Shown: positions 54,238-63,447 of the stretch, piece after piece
Layout of the letters: each line of letters opens with the position of its first letter
How positions within the stretch are numbered: position 1 is the first letter of the stretch
Assembly (NCBI RefSeq): GCF_900155945.1
Contig: NZ_FTMN01000002.1
Coordinates: 472,981-536,980, forward strand
Length of the DNA stretch: 64,000 nucleotides
DNA from: Marinobacterium stanieri
GTDB lineage: Bacteria > Pseudomonadota > Gammaproteobacteria > Pseudomonadales > Balneatricaceae
Reading direction: 5' to 3'
Position numbers and translations under genes: made by a program
Notes under the pieces: model-generated
What the model was told of the DNA's origin: nothing
The model's database searches: none
Seen by the model: only the letters and a program-made list of their open reading frames with translations

Positions 54238-56061
54238 ATGGAAATCACCTCTGCCAACTACCTCACCCTTAATCAGGGAAAATCTATTCGCTCGGCGGAG
54301 TCCAGCACTTCCAATCCGGCAACTGCCCTCACCTCGCAAACTCCAGCAACCAAAGTCACGCTCTCGGAAACGGCACGCTCAACCAGCGCAGCCGAAGAGA
54401 AAGCGATTAATGAGTCGCTTCGCGTCTATCAGGGCAACTACAGAAACCTGGCGGTGCAAGACGCTGACAAAAGCGCGCGTATCGATGCCATCCTGAACCG
54501 TCTTTCCGAGAACGAGCAGGCTGCGCTGATTGATAACAATACCATGCTGTTGGATGAGGACTTCATCCAGCTGGCCGAAGAGCTGAGCGATGATGAACTC
54601 AGGCAGTTTGTCGCCGTCAGCTCTGCGCTGCAAACGATTCCTCTGGTTGAAACCGGCAGTCAGGGCCGTCTCTACTCCGGCACTGCTGAAGTGGAAAACC
54701 TGATTAACACCCTTTCCAATATGGATGCCGAGACTCGCAGCCGCGTATTGGACAAGGCAGAGAGCTATGCTGAACAGGTTACCAAGCGGCCGCCTTCTCC
54801 ATTGACCTACGACGCCCAGAGTATTGGCAACTTCCATTCGGATGGGGCGACCGCCAACGATTTGTTCAACCTTAACCGTGCCATCTCCGGCAGTGACGAC
54901 GTCAATGCCATGCTGGATCAACTGGAGCAGTTTGACGAGCACCAGCAAACACAGCTAATGGGCTTGCTGCGAAGAGACAACACCCTCGGCACCCAGATGA
55001 TGGAGCAGCTGGAGGGGCGTGACTCAGCAGCCCAAAGTGCCATTCTGGACTTCATGTCCGAGCTGGATACAAGCCGCACCTTCCAGATGAAGTATGACGC
55101 CACCGGCGCGACCCGCGCCGTGCTCGATTTCGACAATAACGGGGCTGAGGTTGTTGTCGGGATGATGGAAGATACGGTCTCACTGCTGGAGAACTATCGC
55201 TTCGATGACGAACAGCTCGAACAGATGGGTAACCAGTTACAGAACCTGGACCGCAGCGACCAGCGAGCCTATCTGGCGATCACCAAGACCGGCCTTGAAA
55301 CCCTGCTGGGCGATGTCACCAGCCAAGGCAAACAGATCGACATGAGTCAGCAGGAAGGCGCTTTGGAAACCATCGATGATCTGCGTAATAACGCCCAAGC
55401 CCGAGAGCTGGTGTTCAGGTCGCGTATGGGTGAAGAGAGCATCGTAAACGGTACACGCTACTACGAGCAAAAATCACTGGGCGAGGCCAGGCATGATGTA
55501 GAAGCGGTGGTCCGCCTCATGACCACCGACGCCTGGCTGAACAACCAGCTCGACGACAGCTCCGCCCATGACGCTCAAACCAACCGTCTGAGCAGTCTGC
55601 TAACCGATATGGACGCCGATCAGCGTGATCAACTGGTGCAAGACCTAAACCGCCTGGGCCAGGACGTCCACCCGATGACCGAGCTATCGGTCGCGGCCCT
55701 GAAAGATACCTATGGCGCCTTCTTTGACCGCACCACGTCCATCGCCAATGTGAATGACTTGAGCGCGATGGCCGAGGCTGAGGAAAAGACCCAACCCGAG
55801 CTACGTGAGTCCTTCTGGCAAGCCACTGAAATAGCAGGCGAACGGGTAGATGACGTACTGAAGATTCTGGATGAAAACGGCCCTGAAATCCGCGACCAGT
55901 TGATCCTGACGCTTGCCGAGCAGGCATCCCTGACGGAATCCGGCCAGAAGACACGCGATGAAGTGGATGGGGAGCTAAGGAAGCTGATCAACTACTTCAA
56001 GGAAGATTACAGCAGCGACGACAAGCTGAGCTTCCTGGACCAGGCCTTTGCAGCACCTTGA
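54238..56061 (+). CDS. 607-residue helical-repeat protein of unknown function
   Basis: Cytoplasmic-looking, with no signal peptide or membrane segment. The N-terminus (to about 65) is Ser/Thr-rich and disordered, ending KVTLSETARSTSAAEE, similar in character to flagellar-type secreted protein leaders. The remainder is a chain of amphipathic helices with an approximate repeating pattern of Leu-x-x-x-Asp-x-x-x-[Gln/Arg]-x-x-[Leu/Val]: LSNMDAETRSRVLDKA, LEQFDEHQQTQLMGLL, LEGRDSAAQSAILDFM, LQNLDRSDQRAYLAI, LTDMDADQRDQLVQDL and ILDENGPEIRDQLIL. I do not recognise a family. A start RBS (AAGGATT) precedes the ATG. Strong terminator follows. Confidence 0.85.
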   Translation: MEITSANYLTLNQGKSIRSAESSTSNPATALTSQTPATKVTLSETARSTSAAEEKAINESLRVYQGNYRNLAVQDADKSARIDAILNRLSENEQAALIDNNTMLLDEDFIQLAEELSDDELRQFVAVSSALQTIPLVETGSQGRLYSGTAEVENLINTLSNMDAETRSRVLDKAESYAEQVTKRPPSPLTYDAQSIGNFHSDGATANDLFNLNRAISGSDDVNAMLDQLEQFDEHQQTQLMGLLRRDNTLGTQMMEQLEGRDSAAQSAILDFMSELDTSRTFQMKYDATGATRAVLDFDNNGAEVVVGMMEDTVSLLENYRFDDEQLEQMGNQLQNLDRSDQRAYLAITKTGLETLLGDVTSQGKQIDMSQQEGALETIDDLRNNAQARELVFRSRMGEESIVNGTRYYEQKSLGEARHDVEAVVRLMTTDAWLNNQLDDSSAHDAQTNRLSSLLTDMDADQRDQLVQDLNRLGQDVHPMTELSVAALKDTYGAFFDRTTSIANVNDLSAMAEAEEKTQPELRESFWQATEIAGERVDDVLKILDENGPEIRDQLILTLAEQASLTESGQKTRDEVDGELRKLINYFKEDYSSDDKLSFLDQAFAAP

Positions 56062-56067
56062 GATCAC

Positions 56068-56103
56068 GGGGCTTACACAGTTAAAGCCGTGTAAGCCCCT
56101 TTT
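56068..56103 (+). terminator. Strong terminator of the 607-residue gene
   Basis: GGGGCTTACAC (56068-56078) and GTGTAAGCCCC (56089-56099) pair perfectly over 11 bases, followed by TTTT. It also serves the convergent DUF900 gene. Confidence 0.93.
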
Positions 56104-56110
56104 CATCCAT

Positions 56111-57199
56111 TTAACTCAATCTGTACGCCCTGATATCCGGGCGATACGACAGACAATCATCAGCCGCCCTGCCATTGAAAATCTCGTTAAAGAACTTCTG
56201 GATATCGGCATTCGCTTTGACCGTGTCACCTTTAAAGTAGGTATGCTCTGAGCCAAGCCCTTCCGACGAGGTAAGGTCGATATAACTGGCATTATCTGCA
56301 CTGAGGTTTTTCAGGTAATGCCCAAGTCGCGCTTTTTGCTCTCGACCGGGTTTGATGCGGGACACTTTCAAGGCAGAGTCGTCTTCATTGATCACGACAT
56401 AGACACGCTTTCTGACATCCAACTGTTCGACCCAGCGGGCGTGATCATGGTTATTGGTATCAGCGGCAACCAGGCAGATATTGTCGAACACCAGATTGGA
56501 GCTGAACCGATCAGTCGTCGAGAACACATGCTTGAACACATAGTTCCCCATGCTGTGACACAGCAGGCTGATTTTCACATGACATTCTGATTCGGTAAGC
56601 CGCGTGAAAAGGGCCGCTGCCGCTTCAGGGTTATCCTTATGCTTCTGATACGCCTTGTTCCGGTTGGAGGCTTGCGAGGCGCTGCTGAATATCTGGTGAA
56701 AGCCGTGCACTTTCTCAATGGCGCGGTCCAGCGCAGATGAGGAGACTCGGGCATCGGACTTGTCGCTCAAATAGACGGCCGTGCCTGATACAGCACCACC
56801 ACCATTGGCAGGCCAGGTGAAAGGCACCACAATTACGTTATAGAGAGCTTCAATTTCCAGGGCGGCATTAATTACATCTTCAACATCGTTATTGTATCCA
56901 TGCACAAAAAATAATATCGACTTGTTTTCATTTTTGGCGCGGGTATATATCTCGCAGGCGACGTCCAGGCTGCCATACCATCTTTCATTCACATCGATAT
57001 CCAGCTGGTACTGATTCTTGAGCCTTTTAACATTCTTTTTGGGGAGCAAGTCATCAACCGGAGTGGTGACCCATTGATCGTTTACCCTTTCGACTTTAAC
57101 CAGCCGTAGCTCTTTCGGCCCTTTTATATTGGGTGTTTTACCAAATACGTCGAGCCCTTGCTTGCGTGTGGACAGTTTCCTGTTTGTGATTAAGTACAT
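56111..57199 (-). CDS. Alpha/beta hydrolase of the DUF900 family
   Basis: 362 residues, no signal peptide. The oxyanion strand is ILFFVHGYNNDVEDVINAALEIEALYNVIVVPFTWPANGG (HGYNN is characteristic of DUF900 hydrolases), and the nucleophile motif is SLLCHSMGNYVFKHV (C-H-S-M-G). A later acidic/His region is less clear. It may be a lipase or esterase. It faces the 607-residue gene and is isolated from yebC by two terminators. Confidence 0.9.
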   Translation of the reverse strand: MYLITNRKLSTRKQGLDVFGKTPNIKGPKELRLVKVERVNDQWVTTPVDDLLPKKNVKRLKNQYQLDIDVNERWYGSLDVACEIYTRAKNENKSILFFVHGYNNDVEDVINAALEIEALYNVIVVPFTWPANGGGAVSGTAVYLSDKSDARVSSSALDRAIEKVHGFHQIFSSASQASNRNKAYQKHKDNPEAAAALFTRLTESECHVKISLLCHSMGNYVFKHVFSTTDRFSSNLVFDNICLVAADTNNHDHARWVEQLDVRKRVYVVINEDDSALKVSRIKPGREQKARLGHYLKNLSADNASYIDLTSSEGLGSEHTYFKGDTVKANADIQKFFNEIFNGRAADDCLSYRPDIRAYRLS

Positions 57200-57339
57200 A
57201 AAAATCCCTTTTTATTTATTATTCAAGCTAACACCCACATCCTTTAGCGTTGCTTTTAACAGGTAAAAACCATTTACCTTCGATAGACGATAACAAATAC
57301 ACAGCAGACTTCGTTTGGTAATCGCTAAAACGGCAACAT

Positions 57340-57412
57340 GGATCAAAAAAGAGAACGCCCACTCCCTGTGGGCAGGGTCACAAACAAAAAAGGAGGTGAC
57401 ATGGCACCTCCC
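57340..57412 (-). terminator. Double terminator downstream of the YebC-type gene
   Basis: On the minus strand, GGAGGTGCCATGTCACCTCC followed by TTTTTTG (57385-57412) is a strong terminator. A second hairpin, GCCCACAGGGAGTGGGC followed by TTCTCTTTTTT (57340-57373), follows. Confidence 0.88.
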
Positions 57413-57459
57413 CTTGCACCCCGGATTGCGGGGCAATGTTCTATGTACAGTCAGCCCAT

Positions 57460-58176
57460 TCAGGACTCGACGTTGTGGTACACCTGCTGCACATCGTCCA
57501 GATCGTTCAGCATCGTCAGAAACTTCTCGAACAGCGCTACATCATCGCCACTGACAGTGGTAAAGCTCTGCGGGATGAACTGGATCTCATCAACGTCGAA
57601 ATCGATTTCGCCGAAGCGTTCAAGCAGCGCAGTCTTGGCCTTGAAGTATTCGGTATTTGGGGCAAATACAGTAATTTTGCCGTCTTCAAGCTCGATATCG
57701 GTGACGTCTACATCCGCTTCCATCAGCGCTTCCAGCACGGCTTCTTCATCATCGCCGGCAAAGACGAAGATGGCGCAGTGATCGAACATGTGGCTGACGC
57801 TGCCTTGAGTACCGATCTTGCACTTGGTCTTGGTGAACGCCTGGCGCACATCGCCGAAAGTGCGGTTGGGGTTATCGGTCAGACACTCGATGATCGCCAT
57901 GCTGCCGCCGGGGCCATAGCCTTCGTAACGCGCCGGAGAGTAGTCTTCGCCGCCACCACCCTTGGCCTTGTCGAGCGCCTTGTCGATCACGTGCCCTGGC
58001 ACCTGATCCTTTTTCGCACGATCGATCAGACCGCGCAGCGCCAGGTTGCCATCGGGGTCGACCCCGCCCGACTTGGCCGTGACATAGATTTCGCGCCCGT
58101 AACGGCTATAGAGCTTGGCCTTCATGTCTGAGGTTTTGGCCATTGACTCTTTGCGGTTCTGATACGCTCTGCCCAT
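57460..58176 (-). CDS. YebC-family protein, YeeN-type
   Basis: 238 residues, exactly the YeeN length. Family landmarks: [38 protein letters not shown] and the central [47 protein letters not shown], with [10 protein letters not shown] and a C-terminal VQQVYHNV. YebC proteins help translation of polyproline stretches or act as regulators. This is the last host gene before the low-GC island, 140 bases from the attC site. Confidence 0.94.
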   Translation of the reverse strand: MGRAYQNRKESMAKTSDMKAKLYSRYGREIYVTAKSGGVDPDGNLALRGLIDRAKKDQVPGHVIDKALDKAKGGGGEDYSPARYEGYGPGGSMAIIECLTDNPNRTFGDVRQAFTKTKCKIGTQGSVSHMFDHCAIFVFAGDDEEAVLEALMEADVDVTDIELEDGKITVFAPNTEYFKAKTALLERFGEIDFDVDEIQFIPQSFTTVSGDDVALFEKFLTMLNDLDDVQQVYHNVES

Positions 58177-58316
58177 GGGCTGAATTCTCCGATAATTATC
58201 TTAAGGTGGTGATTTTACTGCGATCCGTGCGGACTGGGTACTGTGCATTTCGGTCGTTTCTCGCACCTCTTGATCAGGGGTAACCTAGCTGTCTCCTGTT
58301 CGTGGGTAACTCGGTC

Positions 58317-58442
58317 ACCTAACGCACAATTAAGGTGTGAAGCACGCGACCACAGAGCTTAGTTTGAACATCGTAAACACTGAACTAAACCCAGACCAAA
58401 AATGCCAAGCGTACTGAATCACTCTTAAATTGTTTGTTAGGA
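58317..58442 (-). other. Candidate attC recombination site (right end of the Abi-alpha cassette, 126 bases)
   Basis: ACCTAAC (58317-58323; GTTAGGT on the minus strand, matching GTTRRRY) and GTTAGGA (58436-58442) flank an imperfect palindrome. TAACGCACAATTAAGGTG at one end aligns with the reverse complement of the other end (TAACAAACAATTTAAGAGTG), continuing through ACGC/GTACGC and an inner TTAGTTT/AACTAAA stem. This is the architecture of a long integron attC site. It begins 9 bases after the Abi-alpha stop codon. Confidence 0.75.
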
Positions 58443-58450
58443 CTCTTTTT

Positions 58451-59200
58451 CTAGCGCATTGCTTTTTCGATCTCTTTTTGGGTCATAATCGGTGCATTAA
58501 AGTAAGAAATGGGGTCACCTACATACCCCTGACTTCTAACATAGAGGTGTAACCCCAAAGCCATAGGAGTTGTCGTAGCTAAAGTATGTTCTGGTTGGAA
58601 ACCGCCAGAAATCAAATCCAAAGCTCTAAGGTGATCAAGTTCCCTGTCAATTTGATGAATATCACTTACTCCCATTACTTCAATGAGTTGAGGTAAATCT
58701 AAGGTAAATTTTAACGAACCCAGCCACCCAGCTGTTGATTGAAATGTTGTACAGTTCTGGCATACATAGTTAATCAACCTAGCTTGACTAGTAGTTATCT
58801 GAGAAAGTAGGTTGACCAGTATCAAATTACTTTCATCTTTGCCAGTTTCAGTGCAGGAAGATGCTAAAAGCCCAGCCCACAACTTTTGCATAAAGTCATC
58901 TTCCGCCCAAGAACCATTTTCGATTGTTGCATATACAATTCTAGGATGGGCATGCAAAACAACATTTCCAACTTGATGTTCAAGTAGAGCCTGAGCCTTG
59001 TTTGCTATCTCAACCGCATTTTTAGCCCTCCAACTGCTGACTTTATCCTTGAGTAATAATCCAAACTCTTCAGCAGCAGGTAAGCAGATACGACTCAAAA
59101 AAGCCGACGCCCCTTTAACAGTTCCATCCGTAACTGTATTGACAGAATCAGCAATCGGCTTAACACCGAGTAAGTCTAAACTTTTATTTCCTTCACTCAT
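58451..59200 (-). CDS. Abi-alpha (DUF4393) abortive-infection protein
   Basis: 249 residues. It matches the Abi-alpha/DUF4393 pattern: LGVKPIADSVNTVTDGTVKGASAFLSRICLPAAEEFGLLLKDKVSSWRAKNA near the start, then VYATIENGSWAEDDFMQKLWAGLLASS and a C-terminal ELDHLRALDLISGGFQPEHT. Abi-alpha proteins are implicated in phage resistance by abortive infection, probably in the cytoplasm. The gene is AT-rich compared with the host and sits exactly between two attC-like sites, as a single-gene integron cassette would: 34 bases of leader before the ATG (with AGAAGG as ribosome site) and the attC right after the stop. Confidence 0.88.
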   Translation of the reverse strand: MSEGNKSLDLLGVKPIADSVNTVTDGTVKGASAFLSRICLPAAEEFGLLLKDKVSSWRAKNAVEIANKAQALLEHQVGNVVLHAHPRIVYATIENGSWAEDDFMQKLWAGLLASSCTETGKDESNLILVNLLSQITTSQARLINYVCQNCTTFQSTAGWLGSLKFTLDLPQLIEVMGVSDIHQIDRELDHLRALDLISGGFQPEHTLATTTPMALGLHLYVRSQGYVGDPISYFNAPIMTQKEIEKAMR

Positions 59201-59228
59201 TATAACCTTCTCTGAATTTTGCTAAGAG

Positions 59229-59300
59229 TCCTAACACTTCGCTCTGCGGCAAACTTGGAGCGCAGCGGAAAGTTTGTCCGACAGCAGCGCCTTGTTAAAT
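59229..59300 (-). other. Candidate attC recombination site (between Gabija and Abi-alpha, 72 bases)
   Basis: TCCTAAC (59229-59235) and GTTAAAT (59294-59300) bound an imperfect palindrome. CAAACTT and AAGTTTG form the inner stem, and CGCT/AGCG with TAACA/TGTTA the outer one. This matches the typical 60-75 base attC of mobile integrons. It lies 18 bases after the gajB stop and 28 before the Abi-alpha start. On the minus strand the cleavage position GTTAGGA deviates in the last base from GTTRRRY. Confidence 0.8.
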
Positions 59301-59318
59301 GCAAGCTTACTAAACCTT

Positions 59319-61220
59319 TCAAGCATCCAAATTAACTACATTATCCTCACCAAACCAACTAACCGCTGTTTGAATGACTTGAGCACTTGGATTTGGAAAG
59401 AATACAGCCAACCTTTCTTTCGCACGAGTACAACACACATAAAATATTTTCTCTGACCTCTGGCGAACACTATCGGTGCCGTTTCGCTCAAACAGATAAT
59501 TAAAGTTATATTGGTTCCACTTGCCATTATCCAGAACTACCAAAACATCAGGAAATTCGGCACCTTTAGTTTTATGCTGTGTCGAGAATGGCAAGTACCC
59601 TTCGAGATATTCAAAGACATTTCGGAACTCTTGATAATTAACTTCACACACCTGCTTGTATAAATAATATTTATCTTCTATGTATCTTACCAGATTGTCA
59701 TCCTTGATAACTAAACCTAACTCATGAGCGAGGTCAATAACCTCACCTATCTTAATGCCCACCTGTATTTCAAAAGACTGAATGGCTTTATTCAGCCTGA
59801 TTTTATCTTGAACAGAAGTAAGGGAGTATTCAGTCGCTTTAATGAACTGATTGAATTTTTTAGACTGATAGAGTCGTATGCAATTTTCTATTTTAAACAG
59901 GTGCTTGACTAAATCATCTCTATTAGAGCCAGGTTTACTTTCATCACCAACATTATTTTTCTTATCATCAAGCAGTTGTTCTTTATCAACGTATAGCTTT
60001 GATATCTGATCGTAAGGCTGTTTTTTGGCTAAATCAAAATATCTTGGATGATTTTCAATGTAATTACTCTGTGCAGGTGTTGGATCTGGATTTCCAACAT
60101 GATCAATTACTTGAGCAAGTGTTTTTCCTGTAGAATCGTATTCTGGCTCATCTCTTTCAAGAGATTTTCTTATTTTAGTTCTAATATAATCAAGGATTTT
60201 ATCTTTATCATAAATACGCATCAATTCAGGAAAATTAGCCTTATCTGCAATAAGGCTGTGAGTAAGGTTAAGTTCCTTAACTAATTCATTATTATCGAAT
60301 TCCCATCCAAGATGTTGCCTGACTAAGTCCAGACTATCGTTAGATGAGTATAAAAATTCAACAAGACCTTGCTTGACGTTGCCGTCCTCATCCATATTCG
60401 GAGCAGTTCTATCTCTCGAAGGCACCTGAATAAGTCCATCAACTCTAAGCTGATTTGCCAAGTTGATTATTTTTAAAGGATTACGCCGGTTTTGCTTCTT
60501 GAATACCTCAATTACTTTTGGCGTTTCAGTTCTCGTATACTTATCTAAATTACCAACACTACCATCGTAAATCGATTGCATTGCATCACCAAAAAAGCCA
60601 ACAACATTGTCCTTGGTTGACTTTTCAAGATGCTCTAGCAATATCTCTATAACTAAAGGATCAGTATCCTGATATTCGTCTACAAAAATAAACGGATATT
60701 TATCCTTTGTTATCGAGCATAGCTTTTCGTACTTTTCAAACATCTTATAAGCCAAGACTATGACCTCATCATGTGATATTATGCCTTTTGCTAGTTTTAA
60801 GTATTCCTTATATTGAATCGAGTTGCAGTCATCAAAAAAATCCTGAGAAACAACCTCATCATCTGGATGTTTGATTTTAGTTTGCTCAGGGTCATTTATA
60901 AGTTCAATCAACGTCCCCTTAATCTCCGATTGAAAACATTTAATATTTCCCCATAAGAAATCATGTATAGTCGACACGTATAAATTATCGTGTGAAATTC
61001 GATCTTCAATTTCATTAACTGCAGCATTGGTGTATGTAATGCACCCGATATTTAGTGAAGGGCTATCGCTAACTACAGCTTTTAACACTTCCACTAATGA
61101 ATATGTTTTACCACTACCTGCACCGCCACTAAGTAGGAAGTGCTTTTTACTCTTGATCAAGTCAATGACATGCCTTGATTCCTCAGAAAGGTTTTCTAGG
61201 TCTAGTTTTTTTGAAGCCAT
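59319..61220 (-). CDS. gajB: GajB-like UvrD-family helicase of a Gabija defence system
   Basis: 633 residues. UvrD/Rep helicase motifs: Walker A HFLLSGGAGSGKTYSLVEVL (motif I), IGCITYTNAAVNEIEDRI (Ia), YPFIFVDEYQDTDPLVIEIL (II, DExQD), GFFGDAMQSIY (III), KTKGAEFPDVLVVLDNG (V) and FYVCCTRAKERLAVFF (VI). All core motifs are intact. It is encoded next to an OLD-type nuclease with a 19-base overlap, which is the Gabija (GajA-GajB) arrangement; in Gabija, GajB senses DNA ends and activates GajA. GC is far below that of the host genes. Confidence 0.9.
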   Translation of the reverse strand: MASKKLDLENLSEESRHVIDLIKSKKHFLLSGGAGSGKTYSLVEVLKAVVSDSPSLNIGCITYTNAAVNEIEDRISHDNLYVSTIHDFLWGNIKCFQSEIKGTLIELINDPEQTKIKHPDDEVVSQDFFDDCNSIQYKEYLKLAKGIISHDEVIVLAYKMFEKYEKLCSITKDKYPFIFVDEYQDTDPLVIEILLEHLEKSTKDNVVGFFGDAMQSIYDGSVGNLDKYTRTETPKVIEVFKKQNRRNPLKIINLANQLRVDGLIQVPSRDRTAPNMDEDGNVKQGLVEFLYSSNDSLDLVRQHLGWEFDNNELVKELNLTHSLIADKANFPELMRIYDKDKILDYIRTKIRKSLERDEPEYDSTGKTLAQVIDHVGNPDPTPAQSNYIENHPRYFDLAKKQPYDQISKLYVDKEQLLDDKKNNVGDESKPGSNRDDLVKHLFKIENCIRLYQSKKFNQFIKATEYSLTSVQDKIRLNKAIQSFEIQVGIKIGEVIDLAHELGLVIKDDNLVRYIEDKYYLYKQVCEVNYQEFRNVFEYLEGYLPFSTQHKTKGAEFPDVLVVLDNGKWNQYNFNYLFERNGTDSVRQRSEKIFYVCCTRAKERLAVFFPNPSAQVIQTAVSWFGEDNVVNLDA

Positions 61221-63349
61221 AACAATCCTTCCTTGATATAGAGGGGGACGTGCCAGTTTGAAAACTCAACTCCTTCTTCTGTCGTCTCGCTATTAAGTAA
61301 TATTTCAATGGCAAGAGATGGCTTACTATTAACTGCTTTTTCGGAAAATTCGAAAACATCAATATCGTTTGACAGATACAAATCTAAATATTTTTTTGTT
61401 AACGATGGGAATGCGCTATGTCCGGCATTAAGCAGATCTTTATTTATACTGAAAAATGCGTCCTCATAGCTTCTACCATGATATCCATGCTCTGCTACCT
61501 GATATACAATCTTAAGAAATCCATTAGGATCTTGTTGCCAGGTTTCGCTTCCTGATGGTTTGGTTAAGCTCTTATTTTCAAAGTCTAAGCCTTTGTAGAA
61601 TCCTAACCCTTCTTGTTGAAAGAAAAATTTTAGAGATGAGTTAGATGACTTTGAACCATTAGGATCTAAAGGAGTACATTGCACTTCTTCTATTTTATCT
61701 TTGCCATTCTTATACTTTTGCGGCGTTACTCCATCATCTTCGTATACGATCTTTTCGTAGTAGCTATCAATGTCAGTAATAATTAGTGACTTAAGTCCTA
61801 CAAAATCAATGAATTTCTCAAATGTTTGAGAATGAGCTCCAACCTCTACTATTGAAATATTCTGCGACAACAACGGTTTTTCGTCCGGATTCTGAGCATC
61901 TTGGTCAATTTTCTTCATCATTGATGGCAAGATAATCCGCTCTGTATCACCTTCGATGAATATCGCTTTATCAGCAAAAAACAACTCCGCTCGATTTAGG
62001 GTTAAGTATTGCTTTAGAAATCGATACGCTTTTTTTAGCTCTTCGTCTTTTTCTGGATCTTCACTAGAAGCGTAGGCATGCTCTAAATCTTTTAGGTTTT
62101 TCGCCTGTACTTGATGATCTTGAGCGGATTTCTTAAGGTATTTAATATCCTCAAAACTGCTTTCTGATACTATGTGCGAAGAATGCGTAGTAATAACTGA
62201 TTGGAGGTGAATGACCACCCCATCTTCCCTTAAGCGGTTTTGCCTTAATAGCTCTTTGATATTTTTTATAAATACATATTGCATTTGCGGGTGAGTATGT
62301 GCCTCAGGCTCTTCAATAAATAGCAAGTTAATTGCCGCTGGCTTTTCCTTTATTGACCGCCTCAACCTACTCATTAGCATTTCAATTTCAAAAATCATAC
62401 TAATTAAGTTCATATACCCTAAACCATTATAATGTTCGGGTAAGTCGTGACTCTGATGCGCATACATTACAGTAGTGTTGCCTTCTAAAAGCTCCCGATG
62501 CTGCAACGTAGACGTAATTTTGATATCCGTTTCATCTGGATTTATACCACCGAATTTGTTCACCTTTTCGATGATACCCTTAAACATGCTCTGATAGATG
62601 CCACTCAACCTATCATCGGTTTTACGCAGTTCTTTTTTAAATTCGTCAGACGCTTCTTCTTGTTCATCTGACTCATCAACTTGCCTGTACAAGCTTGACG
62701 TTTGATTAGACAAGGTTTTATCGTTTTGCTTATTAGTGACGCTTCGCTTCGCATTAATGAACTGAATTCCTAAGATATCTTTAAGGTTTATCCTTTCCTT
62801 GTGCAAATCCAAAAATTGATTCTCGTCATCATGCAAAAGACTCTTTTTAATAATTGGACCAAAATAATCTGACAACTTTTCCTTTAGGAAAAGATGGGGT
62901 CTATTATCAAACTTATTAGATTCTTCGATATATTTTAATTTAAGCTCAATTAGCTTGTCGAATGGGATTTTATATTCAAAAGAAAGAACTACGTTATCAT
63001 CATCAGGATCTAAACTCATTATTAATGGACTGATCATAGAAAGATCGTCTGATTCACTGTATTTAATAAAAAGCTTTAGTTGAATTCCTAAAGGAACATA
63101 TTGTTCCTGAGCACCTATCTCTTGGTCACCTAGAAGAATTTTCTCTAATGAAGACCTCAGTTCAATATTAAAGTCTTCATAGGAAACTGCGTTTCTTTCC
63201 GATTGGACTACTAGTTTGTCTAGGCAAGCTAAAACAGATGTTTTACCAGTGTTATTTTTTCCTATAAGTAGAGATAGCTCATCTTCCAAATCTAAGACGA
63301 AGTTTTTTAGTAATCTGAAATTTGAAATTTCAATCCGTGCCAATTTCAT
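61202..63349 (-). CDS. gajA: GajA-like OLD-family ATPase/TOPRIM nuclease of a Gabija defence system
   Basis: 715 residues. The N-terminal ABC-type ATPase has IGKNNTGKTSVLACLDKL (Walker A) and LFIEEPEAHTHPQMQYVFIKNIKEL (signature/Walker B-like). The C-terminal TOPRIM domain (from about 455) has IFIEGDTERIILP, DIDS and SLIITDIDSYYEK acidic residues, as in OLD-family nucleases. GajA nicks or cuts phage DNA when nucleotide pools fall during infection. It is the first gene of the Gabija pair. Upstream lies a possible attC-derived core site (63414-63420), then the IS110-type transposase. Confidence 0.9.
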   Translation of the reverse strand: MKLARIEISNFRLLKNFVLDLEDELSLLIGKNNTGKTSVLACLDKLVVQSERNAVSYEDFNIELRSSLEKILLGDQEIGAQEQYVPLGIQLKLFIKYSESDDLSMISPLIMSLDPDDDNVVLSFEYKIPFDKLIELKLKYIEESNKFDNRPHLFLKEKLSDYFGPIIKKSLLHDDENQFLDLHKERINLKDILGIQFINAKRSVTNKQNDKTLSNQTSSLYRQVDESDEQEEASDEFKKELRKTDDRLSGIYQSMFKGIIEKVNKFGGINPDETDIKITSTLQHRELLEGNTTVMYAHQSHDLPEHYNGLGYMNLISMIFEIEMLMSRLRRSIKEKPAAINLLFIEEPEAHTHPQMQYVFIKNIKELLRQNRLREDGVVIHLQSVITTHSSHIVSESSFEDIKYLKKSAQDHQVQAKNLKDLEHAYASSEDPEKDEELKKAYRFLKQYLTLNRAELFFADKAIFIEGDTERIILPSMMKKIDQDAQNPDEKPLLSQNISIVEVGAHSQTFEKFIDFVGLKSLIITDIDSYYEKIVYEDDGVTPQKYKNGKDKIEEVQCTPLDPNGSKSSNSSLKFFFQQEGLGFYKGLDFENKSLTKPSGSETWQQDPNGFLKIVYQVAEHGYHGRSYEDAFFSINKDLLNAGHSAFPSLTKKYLDLYLSNDIDVFEFSEKAVNSKPSLAIEILLNSETTEEGVEFSNWHVPLYIKEGLLWLQKN

Positions 63350-63413
63350 GCTCTTCTTTTTACCTTTTTCTTGATCGACAGATATTGACTAACTCTACGA
63401 GCGACCCACCAGC

Positions 63414-63447
63414 ATTTAACGTCGCCAACAGGGGCGCCTGTTAAGGC
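63414..63447 (-). other. attC-like remnant upstream of gajA
   Basis: On the minus strand, GTTAAAT (63414-63420) matches the GTTRRRY core and is identical to the core at the right end of the 72-base attC. The adjoining TTAACAGGCGCC ... GGCGACGTTAA folds into an imperfect hairpin with a bulge. The whole is only about 36 bases, shorter than a functional attC, so it may be the half left after insertion of the neighbouring IS110-type element. Confidence 0.45.

Noticed and set aside
59319..63349. Housekeeping RecF/UvrD-type repair genes
   Set aside because: The OLD plus UvrD pairing, low GC, attC-like boundaries and Abi-alpha neighbour point to Gabija defence, not to chromosomal repair genes.
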